Shown one piece after another: positions 37,991 to 49,070 of a DNA stretch of 64,000 nt. Position 1 is the first letter of the stretch. Every line of letters begins with the position of its first letter. This stretch comes from Lamellibrachia satsuma (lineage: Eukaryota; Annelida; Polychaeta; Sabellida; Siboglinidae). Where the stretch lies: assembly GCA_033239005.1 (NCBI GenBank), contig BSQZ01000013.1, positions 12,500,782 to 12,564,781 of the forward strand. The letters are read 5' to 3'. The notes under the pieces were generated by a model, which worked only from the letters and a program-made list of their open reading frames with translations, was not told where the DNA came from and did no database searches. Position numbers and translations under genes: made by a program.

Positions 37991-39677
37991 TTTGGTGCTG
38001 CTTCTCTGTGGGCGCCAACACGATCTGGGTAATATGTGGCACACATCTCCATCATTGCTGTTGTGATGGCTGCTTGTTCGTAACATGCCAGAAATCATCG
38101 CTATAGAGCTCCAGAGTATCGGACTGATGCCTATGATGCCACCGCTTGTTTTGCTGTGGAGGTTGCTGGACTGTTCTTGGGCCATGTCAGTCCACTCTTG
38201 AGCAAAAGGCTGAGTCGACCGACATTAACTCCTCACTGACGGCAGGATGGGTCTCAGACAACTGGTTCGTGTCAGCCAGGTACACTAGAAGCCAACTGGG
38301 GTAGTTGGATCGATCCATTGAGAAGGAGAAGTGAGGGGTCCTGAAGTGAAGGCAGTCTCCAGACCTCTCTGCCTTGATGAACTACATAACTAGGCTTCCA
38401 TGACTGTCTTGTGGACCCTCACTCCACGATTGAAGGACTTCACTTTCAGAAGTGTCGAGGTTGTCAAACTGCCATGCATGCCAGATTCTATCAGCAGATC
38501 CTCAATGCCTGACATCTGGTACTTCTTCCCCAGAACAGCCAGACAGTTCATTGCAACGTGGAAGCCTCCCATACATATCACCATGTCTTCAAACACTTTG
38601 TGTAGTCGCCACTGGATCTCTTTGGCCTTCACATATATACTAAGGTAACATGTGATGATGCAATCATTCTGGCCAAGACGTTCCATCATGGACTGCACAT
38701 TATTCATGAATGTGTAGACAGTGCTGAACTCTATTTGACAGCCATCGATTATAGGGCAGTATCCGATGTTTGTGCGAACACAGGAATGAACTACAGCATT
38801 GTAGCCACTCCAACCGGGCACTTTTTGTTTTTCTGTGGGGAAGAGTTCCACCTCAAACAGGTTCCTTGGTGTCATCCTTACCAACGCCCAAGCAAAATCC
38901 ACCATACATGTTGTCGATTGCAGGCTTCCAGTGCATTTTAAACACTCGGCTTGTATCTTCCCGGAGGAATTGGTAACAACAGGTCGCTTTCCGTATGCAC
39001 TGTTCTGTCTGATGGATTGACACACACCGGTGTATTGAAGTGACCGTTTCCTCTTTGTTTGGTCTGCTAAGACCCTCGGCTTGGGGCTGGGCCAAACTGC
39101 CCTCGCTGATAGAGGACCATTGTTGTGGCATGGACCGTCCTCTTTCCATCAAGAGTATCTTCAATGATGCCATTACTGTATCCTGCCACCTGGACAAAGA
39201 CGCCTGGGGAGATGTTTGATGGCAACACACAGTGAGTCACAGTGGCCCATTTTGCTAAACATGGTAATGAGCTGCTTTGACCTCGTCTTATGGCAAACTG
39301 CAATTCCCAGGGCCACATGTTTAGGCATGTTGGTTCTAGCATGAGTCGCACAACATCCTGAGCCAGCATCAGAATACGTATTTCATCGGCTGAGTTGCTA
39401 CACTCATCTTCACATCCATTTTCTGGTTTTGCAGCAAACCAAAGTCGTAGCCAGTAACGAATGTCTGGTGTCCGAGACTTTGATTTTGTCAGACGTTAGA
39501 CCAATGATACTAGGTGGCTGGACTGATATGCATTGGCAGTCATTGGTCTCTGACTTGATGAGTTTGGAAGTGCGGTACGGTGAAATTTAACGTGTGTGCG
39601 ACTGGCACCGACTGCTTTTAATTATAGTTAAAGATTGATTGGCTATTACTATCATACAATGCACCTTTACATGTCAT

Positions 39678-39678
<1 letters not shown>

Positions 39679-39759
<81 letters not shown>
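39679..39759. repeat. (CA)n microsatellite
   Basis: Uninterrupted CA dinucleotides of about 80 bp. Confidence 0.96.
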
Positions 39760-39761
<2 letters not shown>

Positions 39762-40986
39762 CATCAAGAACTACTTCTAGGCTCGTAATAACTCTTGATA
39801 TCAATAGCTTGAAGTGACGAAGTGTGCAACAAAATTGACGATTTGTAGTTCAGTCACCGAAGCACGTGCTGGAAGGTTGGGTACAGTTTTTCAGGGATTG
39901 GTCAAGAAAGCACTATGTAGCTTATCAAAAGCATTGACATATAAATATAACTTAATATTTTGATGCATCTCCATTTGAGAGCCGTGCAAGAAAAACGGTC
40001 ATAATATTTGATTTGTTTGTGATTTTTACCTCTAGTGGTTGTATAATCCAATGAAAATTTACATTGTTGTTCTTACAGATAATTATAATACGAAGCCAAT
40101 GATATCTCAATATTGAGAATAGGTTGAGTCTGGACAAACATATTCACTTTTACGTTACCCCATCCGTCTAAATTTTAGCTGCCCGCAGTGACGGACCCTT
40201 GGCATGTATAGTGGCCTGTAGAATTTTGATGATACCACAATTTGAAACCACATACTACCTAGAGTTGTTCCATACGGTATATTCTAACACTCTGTCAAGT
40301 AAAACAATTTCTGTAGATGTGTATCCTGGATTATCCGAGAAACCGCAGGTGTTTCTACGTCCGTCTGCGATATGTCACCGTGGCTGTCCACGCATAATCG
40401 AAACCTCAATGAAGATGCGTTAACCTCGGACAAGCCACGTCTCTCCAACGTCTAGCGGACACGCAAAATGACACTGCCTCTATTGCAGCGTAGGAGTGTT
40501 AATGCCTCACATTTACCACACAATAGCTATATTAGTATGACTTGCCGGGCGTGTGGATATGCCATGGCTACAGCGTGGGGTATGATATATGATACTCAGA
40601 ACGTAGTTATGGTGAAGCACCGGGCCATGCCCATTTGTCGTAAATTCTTTCGTATGTAACCTGTTGGTTACATACGAAAATAATTGGCAAAATGATTGGT
40701 GACTAAGATTGCTCATTCCAGCTCCCCGTGCGAGATCTTACATACGCTACTCATGATATTCATGATTGGTTAAATAACAATACAAATTACCCCAACGTCG
40801 TCTCAAATACAACAACATTTATAACCACGCATTTCCTTTCGCGGTCACGATGCCGAATATGCCCTTATAATCTGATCGGCCGTAGGCGTACAATTTAATT
40901 AAATTTAAATTCAATTTAATTCAATTTAAAACTCCTCCAATTGATTCAGCCCATCGCGAATCAAACTCGTTTAGGGTCACATCTGT
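39760..40986. other. No gene recognised
   Basis: Nothing coding identified. A small hairpin, TTTCGTATGTAACCTG then GTTACATACGAAA, is at 40649-40679, and an AATTTAAT-rich patch is at about 40890-40930. Confidence 0.45.
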
Positions 40987-41510
40987 AGATTTAACAAGAT
41001 TTAACAAGATTGTCATACAAAACTACAAGTTCCAGATGGAATGTGGACAAGGAAGCCATTGGCTTATCGAAAGTCCAAACATTTTATCATCTATGCCTAG
41101 CCCGCCCTTATCAGATATGTGTCAATTTTATTTTTAAACAAATTCACACTACTAGCATTAATACAATCATTTGACAGTTTGTTCCATTCATTTATCACCC
41201 TCTGTGAGAATTAGTACTTTCTCATGTCCAACCTACACTGCTCCTTAACTAATGCTGCTTTGTGCCTCTGATTCTACTGCCTTCTTTAAGTTTGAAGAAC
41301 ATATTCCCATCAGTATCCTCATAACCATTCACTATTTTAAACACTTCTATTTGAACTCATCTTAGTCTCCTGGTCTCTAGTGTTGTCAAACCACATTATA
41401 ACAAGCGGTTTTCAGAACTAAGGTCTCTCAATTCTGGAATCATTTTAGTTGATCTTCGTTGTATTCTTTCTAGATTATCCATGTCCTTCTTATGTAGTGT
41501 GTACATAGTC
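40987..41510 (-). mobile_element. CR1-like LINE 3' fragment
   Basis: Same family and orientation as 1983-3000. It starts with two tail units ATTTAACAAG (plus strand). It includes the sequence encoding the C-terminal tail (opposite GCAGTTTGTTCCATTCATTT-like DNA). It is truncated at 41510 within the post-palm region. Frames are broken. Confidence 0.8.
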
Positions 41511-42577
41511 TATAAAAGTAATACGCGCAATCAGTTTAATAACAGAGTGCTTTTGTTAAAATAATCGAAAAAGTTAAGTTGTTCGTTAGATCGGGTATCT
41601 TGCGAAACTATGAATAGTATTATGTGGTAGTATATATAGCCGGATTACTGTTGATCTTTTTCGCCAATTTTTTACCGGATCCGGTTAACAATAATTCAAT
41701 AGTTTGTCCGATGATGTCATCAAGCTAAGTAACACATGCACAAACGAGCCAACATATCTTAGTCAGTGTCAGATATGTTCGTTTTTCGCGACATGAATCT
41801 GAAACGCGAGGATCGAATTGAGCAGGGGTTCGTAGTCCGCCGAGAATAGGACCAATACAGTGGCTAATCCTCGAGACGGTCCACCAAGGACACGGCCAGT
41901 GTGCGCACCGTTGTTGATGCAGACTGTTTTTTGATTCGTTGGTTATTAGACGTTGGTGCATCCAATGAAAGCGCCTTAAGACAACATTGACATATAATAC
42001 TCGGAAGGCGACTCCGAATCCATACTCCAATACAACGATGTCATGTCTGTGTACACGACCTGGTGTACCAGGTCATTAATCGCGCCTGCGCTTCTTAATT
42101 CATTCAGTCCAGGCATCGGTAAACAACATTCGTTCCGGGCGCAACAGACGCGCCCAATAACGTCGCTACCGTGCAGGTGCAATGGATTTACGAACGGTCA
42201 GTTGTCGTGTGCGTTTCCATGGCAACGGCGACCACGACAGACACGTTTCCGCCGACGCCTAGGGGCACATCAGAACGAATCAGCGTTATGTTTCAGAGGC
42301 GGAAACCCTAGCTTTTATGACTGGCCAGTCTGGCTCAATTGTCGTGGACAATGGACAATAACCATAAATCTCACATCCCGCACGATTCCCCGGTCCTTAT
42401 TAGGCCTACACGTGTGACAATAATGTCCGTAGCTTCTATTACGCACATGTTTAGGTTGGCCTGCGCAGGGAATGACATGTACAGAGAAGGGATGGGGGGG
42501 GTATCAAAGAGATCCTTGTTAGGTATAAATGAAGTAGTGGGAGACAAGAGGCGTAGGACCAACAGGAAGGTTGAAAC
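41511..42577. other. No gene recognised; X-box-like motif
   Basis: Short minus-strand frames (41725-42182) have no recognised motif. GTTTCCATGGCAAC at 42213-42226 fits the RFX X-box consensus. Confidence 0.4.
42213..42226. promoter_or_regulatory. RFX X-box-like motif
   Basis: GTTTCCATGGCAAC, two half-sites around AT. Function is only inferred from the motif. Confidence 0.3.
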
Positions 42578-42751
42578 ATAGGGTACATGGCGACATAGGG
42601 TACATGGCGACATAGGGTACATGGCGACATAGGGTACATGGCGACATAGGGTACATGGCGACATAGGGTACATGACGACATAGGGTACATGGCGACATAT
42701 GGTACATGGCGACATAGGGTACATGGCGACATAGGGTACATGGCGACATAG
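42578..42751. repeat. 17-bp minisatellite, about 10 copies
   Basis: Unit is AGGGTACATGGCGACAT. As 17 is not a multiple of three, each frame on a strand cycles through the same 17-residue peptide (minus: MYPMSPCTLCRHVPYVA), so all three minus frames are open. Confidence 0.95.
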
Positions 42752-43884
42752 CTCGCAAAATAATTCGTGGTGCAACATATGCTGCAAGTAATATTATATT
42801 TTCAGTCTTTGCTGTCATAACTCCTTGTACAGTCACGCATTGTCGTACGTTTTGAGTAGATGTCAGTCATGGCATGTGCTATATAGATCACGTGACCTGC
42901 ACAGTATTTGTGCAGACGTATTTGTGCAGACAGTGTCTTGGTTAATACCATTTCAGGAATAAGTCGACGCGGAAGGAAATGTTAACACGCTGCGTTGAGA
43001 GGATATTGGAACTGTTGCTCAGACTCTTCATTGGACCTCATGTGACGTTATGACGGTGAAACGTAGGCTGGTGCTGTGGGCTTCACATGGAGTTAGATAG
43101 GTCTGTTTAATAGGAGAACACGCTATCCTGGCGTGCTTCACGCGTGTAACGTTCGACATGACGAATAAGACAGAAATAGCTAAAGGAATCAAGCAAAATT
43201 AAATTACATATGATAGAAACTTGGTGACACGCAGCCATTGTGAAAAAATGCAGAAAAGGATGAGAACACGAGCCGCACGAGGGAAGTGAAACAGAAATAG
43301 TGGGTTGTCTGGAGAACAGTTAAACAGTTGTTGCCGGTGTCTGCTTGGCACAGAACACACTCACATGAACATGCATGCACACACGCACCACACGCACCAC
43401 ACGCATCACACGCACGCACGCAGGCACGCACGCACGAAGATGTACATTTTCTCAATTCGAGCTATACGTTTTCTGAATTCTATAAAGCATATTTATTATT
43501 CATTAGGCTTTCTTCTTTTTATTCATCGAAAATATACAATATTGATGTTATTCATTTCAAACGTCGAAAACATAAAATAAACATAGTAAACATATAAAAG
43601 GCGTTGTTACCTGCATTTAAAGGAACGTTCACTTTTATAGCTATATTATGTTTGTGTCCTGTGTCGGTTATCTATTGAATATTTGTCACACAGGAATTCT
43701 ATTCAGTAGTAATCACACTCCCCTAGACACCAATCCAATGCAAAGGGCGAGTCTAGCCGCACATGTTAAACGGCTTCTAGGTAATATTGCTGAAAGGCGC
43801 CATTTATTTAGATTACTGTTCCAACACTTGTCAGGTATTATTGAAGCCAAACAGAGACGTCGTTGATTACAATAGGAACATGTG
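42752..43884. other. No gene; short CACACGCACC repeat
   Basis: Contains a CAC/CACGC tract at 43377-43437. Nothing else identifiable. Confidence 0.4.
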
Positions 43885-44400
43885 AACTGTACGCGCTAGG
43901 CCGGTCGTGGCTGATGCGCTAGGCCGGTCGTGGCTGATGCGCTAGGCCGGTCGTGGCTGATGCGCTAGGCCGGTCGTGGCTGATGCGCTAGGCCGGTCGT
44001 GGCTGATGCGCTACGCCGGTCGTGGCTGATGCGCTAGGCCGGTCGTGGCTGATGCACTAGGCCGGTCGTGGCTGATGCGCTAGGCCGGTCGTGGCTGATG
44101 CGCTAGGCCGGTCCTGGCTGATGTGCTAGGCCGGTTGTGGCTGATGCGCTAGGCCACCGAGGTTGTTGCGCTAGGCCACCGAAGCTGTTGCGCTAGGCCA
44201 CCGAGGCTGTTGCGCTAGGCCACCGAGGCTGTTGCGCTAGGCCACCGAGGCTGATGCGCTAGGCCACCGAGGCAGTTGCGCTAGGCCACCGAGGCTGTTG
44301 CGTTAGGCCACCGACGCTGTTGCGCTAGGCCACCGACGCTGTTGCGCTAGGCCACAGACGCTGTTGCGCTAGGCCACTGACGCTGTTGCGCTAGGCCAGT
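43885..44400. repeat. GCGCTAGGCC minisatellite, two related unit types
   Basis: 43885-44148 holds about 11 copies of a 23-bp unit (GCTGATGCGCTAGGCCGGTC + GTG). 44149-44400 holds about 11 copies of a 22-bp unit (GCTGTTGCGCTAGGCCACCG + AG). The shared core GCGCTAGGCC indicates a common origin. Confidence 0.95.
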
Positions 44401-44423
44401 TGTTGGTGTTGCGCTAAACTGGC

Positions 44424-44454
<31 letters not shown>

Positions 44455-44620
44455 ATATGCCGGCTGTTGTTCTTGTTCTATGCCGGTTGTTGCTGTTGTG
44501 CTAGGCCGGCCTAAGCTGATGCGCTACGCCGGCCAATACTGTTGCTAGGCCGGCCAAGACTGTTGCTAGGCCGGCCGAGACTGTTGCTAGGCCGGCAGAT
44601 GCTGCTGCGCTGGGCATCTG
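44401..44620. repeat. TTG run and decayed GCTAGGCCGGCC units
   Basis: (TTG)n at 44424-44453, then about five degenerate units containing GTTGCTAGGCCGGCC. This is an irregular end of the preceding array. Confidence 0.85.
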
Positions 44621-45159
44621 TGATTCGTGTTTTGTACAATGCACTTGTTATGTCTTGACAGCGTAGCACCGCTGTGTCTAACGTGCTGGAAATCAGAAAT
44701 GGACTCGGGCGATCATGCATGCGCCCACGAGTAAGGCACACATAGGCACGTCCACAAATAAAATGTTCACACACGCACAGGTAATTAACTAAAAAGCATG
44801 TGTTGATACCTATAGCACACAGTTAGGTCCTAGGTGATATTGAACGCGGTCAACAAATGTGATGTGATGACGTCATGGCATGCCGCTCAAAAGTTGTGTC
44901 ATACTGACGTCATACTCTTCCCGAAGAAACCTCAGTACACACGTCATACCGACTTCATACTTTTGGCCGAATACACACAGTGAAGATTGATAAACACGCA
45001 CTTGTGCCCTTTGGAAATTTCCGCAGTGGCGAATGCTGAATCAAATCTTAGTTTGCTTGATTGCTTGAGACCACCACGCCTCCTCTCCTACTGAGGGCTC
45101 CTTGCACTGTTCCTATTTGTCAGAAACAACCAGAAAACGTATTCTCACTTGGTCCACCC
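44621..45159. other. No gene recognised; two CRE octamers
   Basis: TGACGTCA at 44868-44875 and 44905-44912. The surrounding GTCAACAAATGTGATGTGAT resembles flanks of the CRE at 7778. Confidence 0.4.
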
Positions 45160-45472
45160 TTCGCTTCCATGGTCCACCCTTCTTCTCCATGGTCCCCCTT
45201 CTCCTCCACGATCCATCCTTCTCCACGATTCACCCTTCTCTTCCATCGTCCACCCTTCTCCTCTATGATCCGCCATTCTCCTCCATGTTCCACCCTTCTC
45301 CTCCATGGTTCGCCACCCTTCTTCTCCATGGTCAACCATTTTTAATCCATGGTCCACCCTTCCCCTCCATGGCCCACCCTTCTCATCCATGGTTCACCCT
45401 TCTCCTCCATGGTCCACCCTTCTCCTACATAGTCCACCCTTCTTCTCCATGGTCCACCCTTCTCCTCCATGC
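45160..45472. repeat. 21-bp minisatellite, about 15 copies
   Basis: Unit is CTTCTCCTCCATGGTCCACC + C with many substitutions. It is pyrimidine-rich and contains CCATGG. The 21-bp period leaves several frames open on both strands. Confidence 0.93.
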
Positions 45473-45924
45473 CAAACAGTTGCCTCATTGTCACCCGTAG
45501 TTGATACACCCTTCTCCGCCCCGTCTCCAACGAATGTTGTGGATGGGGCAGCACCGTTCCACAAAGGTCACGAGTCACGACCCACAACCCGGGCCATCGG
45601 TACAGTTTGGACGACGATTGTGCGTGGTTCCTTAAATTTATTTCATTACCTCCTCCCCCCTCTCTCTCTGCCTCTCTCTTTCTCTCTCACCAGCCAAGTT
45701 AATGCCTAGTTTTAGGCATGGGCAGGAACAGCGAGCGATAACATTTCGTGTTGTAATTGTAATGTGGCTTAATACTTCCCCGATGGGTATAGTTTACCGG
45801 CTACAATGTAATCCTACTGGCGAATCACGCTGTATTAAGACCACCTCGGAAATCACGTTTTGCTGTCCCTGAAGTAGTGATATTAACGGACAGATAATTG
45901 TAAAATTAAGACCGTTTTGACTAG

Positions 45925-45955
<31 letters not shown>

Positions 45956-46911
45956 GTCAGTCAGAGTAAACAGAGCACATATATACATCATGCATGTGAT
46001 CTGAGTTTCATTATGTTATTGCACACAGTAAACGCAAATATTAAGAGTAATGCAAAGTAATGTGCTGCAGTCAACATTTTCTAATGTGCTACCATTGTAC
46101 ACGTACAACACCTTTTATGCGTGTAGTCCCCGTTACTTCTAGTTCAGTCTCCGTTACAGTTCGGTGTGGACAATGTGACAGTTGCAAACCCTTAGCAAGT
46201 CGCGTGACTGTGGAAACTGGTGACTCGTTTCAGAGCTACTTTATGTGGGACTTTCGTCAACTAACCAGGAATACAGTTTGTACCGCATACAAAACGACCA
46301 TCCTATATTGATGGCGAAAATTGTGCACTGAACCCTCATCGTAATCTGCAGTATAAACTTACCTCAAAGCTCCCTTAATAGCAATTGCAGTTTTAGAAGC
46401 AACATAAAATTTGGAAGTGGCCTTATCTATGGTACACAGAATGCCAATGTATGCAACAATTTATTTTGCCTGCTGAATTTGTAATATATTTAGACTGTAT
46501 GAAAAAGAGTTTTATCTACGTTTTAAACGTGAGCAAAGTAGCATCGATTTTGACTTGTTTACATTCAACGTGAGTCGAGCTACGCTATAAAAAATACACT
46601 ATCGCATGAACAACTCCAGTGGCACTGACATTTCTACAAAACAAAAAACGTCCAAGGATATTGAAGCACCAACTCGTGAATGGAACACGTTTGTTACATA
46701 CACTTCTCTGCCTACGAGTACTAATTTAACGCAGTTTTAATATGGGATAACGATGAGGTATTGTCTGGGCCATATAGCTATGTTGTGCGTAGAACAAATT
46801 ATTAGGAGTATTAAATGGACTAGGACATATTAAAGGACATATTAAACTCCGCTGTATATTCAGCCTAATAATACACCATGTATATTTCCATGGGGTATAG
46901 TACATAGATAC
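45473..46911. other. No gene; short (AATC)n tract
   Basis: (AATC)n and (AGTC)n at 45926-45964. No coding family recognised. Confidence 0.4.
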
Positions 46912-47075
46912 ACGCACGCACACACGCACGCGATCACGCGCGCGCACACACACACGCACGCGATCGCGCACACGCACACACACACACACGCACACGCACA
47001 CGCACACGCACACGCACCCGCACACGCACACGCACACGCACGCACACACACACACGCACAAACACACACACACTG
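46912..47075. repeat. CACG/CA microsatellite
   Basis: CACG, CGCG and CA units over about 160 bp. Confidence 0.94.
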
Positions 47076-47756
47076 AAATAACCCCGTGGGATTGGGCGTT
47101 ATCTGCAACTATCCTGCGCAATTTAGCAAACTCTTTTATGGCCTTTTGTTTTAAAGTTGACGTCTAGCTACATGCATATTTTATGTGAGTTCCAGGAACG
47201 TCCCACGCTACTTCACTACATAATAAATGATCCACACTGAGAGTCGTGATTAAATGTTCCAAGGAAGCTAGATGTCACGTCGCCTGGAGAAATTTAGTAT
47301 CGCATGACATCGTGTGACATAGCTATCGTGTCTTGTTTCGCTGTCGCTTTAGTGGTAATTGGAACGCGTAGAAAACTGACTGTCGGCGTACATATGAAAG
47401 CGACAAATGAGTAAGACGCTTTAACGTCGTTCGTCTTCTCCGCTTGTCAGTAAACGTGCAGTTTGTCATCGAGAAGCCAGTCGCATGTCTTATCCAAACC
47501 AAGCGGTTCAGTTTGATCCGTGCCGTTCGTGGTAGTTTGAATCTAGTAGAGGGAGTGGGCGGTTATGGGATGAACCTATGCAGAGAAGTTGGTTTGGTCT
47601 GCCAGTCATGTCTTTATTTCGTTGCTACCCGGTGAGATTGATTTGGGACCAGAGAGTTCGTGATTTATTGTGCCTATTAAACATTATCGTCTCAATTAAA
47701 CAACACTAAGACAGTCTCGATGTGTCACACAGTATGTCTTACTAAAATGACACCCA
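47076..47756. other. No gene recognised
   Basis: Nothing identifiable. Confidence 0.4.
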
Positions 47757-48258
47757 ATTAAAGGTACCTCCTCAATTCGGTTGTTTCGTGAGTCTCATTT
47801 CAAATTAATTTTGCGAAAAATCAAACCTACCAAGTATCCACTGCAACACGCTAGCTCGTTTGTGCAACTTTTGTACGTGGTTTTTGTGAAATCATTAGAC
47901 AAATTATTAAATTACTTAATGTTTGGTCAAACATTAAGTGAAGTGAAAATGAAAATGCTGAATATCCACGAATTATACCGTTGGTGAAATTTGTTCACAT
48001 TGTGATGTGATCGGAGAGGGTGGAAGTCACGCCCACGATCAACAATGACCCGCACAGTGTTTCCATTTTGGCTAGCCACTATTTTCAGCCTTACCAGATC
48101 TAACGATTAAAGTCATTTATTTTGATGATTCGAACAAAATAGACATTTCGTTATTAAATCGACTGCGGATGTTACATAAACTGTTCACACACTACATATT
48201 TGGACATCAACGAACCAGATTTGCGATAGGCTAAATAAGTTGAGGACGGAGTTTTAAG
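47757..48258 (+). repeat. Dispersed repeat, copy B (about 500 bp)
   Basis: Matches 10674-11095 in the same order, with an extra segment near 48070-48150. TTAATGTTTGGTCAAACATTAA is present; TTTGGTCAAA is part of a short palindrome seen in both copies. The 68-codon frame within it is not conserved in copy A. Confidence 0.75.
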
Positions 48259-48265
48259 ATACGCC

Positions 48266-48333
48266 CTGCTATGTAGAAAGATGAAACATGCTATGTAGAA
48301 AGATGAAACATGCTATGTAGAAAGATGAAACAT
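48266..48333. repeat. 22-bp tandem repeat, 3 copies
   Basis: GCTATGTAGAAAGATGAAAC + AT repeated three times directly after dispersed repeat copy B. Confidence 0.93.
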
Positions 48334-48984
48334 ATCCCGAGGTTATGCTCGCGGTTGTTCTACAACTGGAGAAGCTCATGAGGCAGATGTCTGAGTTATA
48401 TCGTTGGACCCGATCAACATTTATATATGTATATAGTACATGTTGTTCTTAGCACTGGTTATATTTCCGCCATGCTGCCACCATCCACAATAGCTCTGTC
48501 CTCAATTGTTCTACACATCCGTTGTTGCCCGGAAACAGGAACTTGCGAGCACGAAGGCCTCTGCAGGCGACATCCTCACTGTCTCAATGCTTCCTCGGTT
48601 GAGATTCAAAAGATGATGATGATGGGTCCTTTATGTCACGCGAAGACATCACTAAGCACCATAGTTAGGCGGTGTCTTATTTAAAGTTCCTAATTTCTTC
48701 TAGTACACGGCAACGTTCCATAAACTGACTGGTATATACAGCAATGTATATATTTGTTGTGATTACCAGACTACAATGGCCTCATTTCATTAGTCAGCCT
48801 TTTTTCGGAACACTATCCCTAAGTCGATCTTTCTATGCTGGCCCTGAGGGTGGTCACTGCCAGGGTTCGTGTCGTCATCAGTAGTTGTTTACGACCGCGA
48901 CCGACATTAACGTGATCATCCGAGTCACAAGGGATATACAGTCCCCAATGTTGAGATGCATGTGTTTACACCAAACGTTCCCTG
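48334..48984. other. No gene recognised
   Basis: Nothing identifiable before the tRNA-like segment. Confidence 0.4.
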
Positions 48985-49062
48985 CCTGGTCCTGTCTTAA
49001 ACCCAGAACTGTGACATGTAAAGGGGATGTACTAACCACTACACTACCACGCTCTCCTATCT
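48985..49062 (-). mobile_element. tRNA-derived SINE head (minus strand)
   Basis: Minus strand A-box-like GTGGTAGTGTAGTGGTTAG (49032-49050) and B-box-like GTTCTGGGTTTAAGA (about 48994-49008) at tRNA-like spacing. The acceptor arms do not pair convincingly, so it is a SINE or pseudogene, not a working tRNA. Confidence 0.55.
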
Positions 49063-49070
49063 TCGTCGGC

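Larger units (their letters stand above)
36640..39580 (-). pseudogene. Decayed member of a multi-copy invertebrate protein family (function unknown)
   Basis: Read on the minus strand from about 39580. Segments in order: IRYWLRLWFAAKPENGCEDE and LMLAQDVVRL (to 39350); LPSNISPGVFVQVAGYSNG with DTLDGKRTVHATTMVLYQRG (39200-39080); after a frameshift near 39090, PKPRVLADQTKRKRSLQ; then a 212-codon frame (39025-38390) with GYCPIIDGCQIEFSTVYTFM, IYVKAKEIQWRL, MGGFHVAMNCLAVLGKKY and a final RGVRVHKTVMEA. After gaps, VVTLSADRELFGRLVI and GGSLRKTNKS (37309-37100) and HIVDAMALVH follow. I remember this motif order from many uncharacterised multi-copy proteins of corals, molluscs and echinoderms; DUF6589 is a possible label, unverified. 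Stops, frameshifts and inserted repeats make it a pseudogene. Multi-copy spread suggests a mobile-element link. Confidence 0.65.

Noticed and set aside
38400..39020. Plus-strand ORFs of 61-82 codons
   Set aside because: Shadows of the minus-strand family member, which carries the recognisable motifs.
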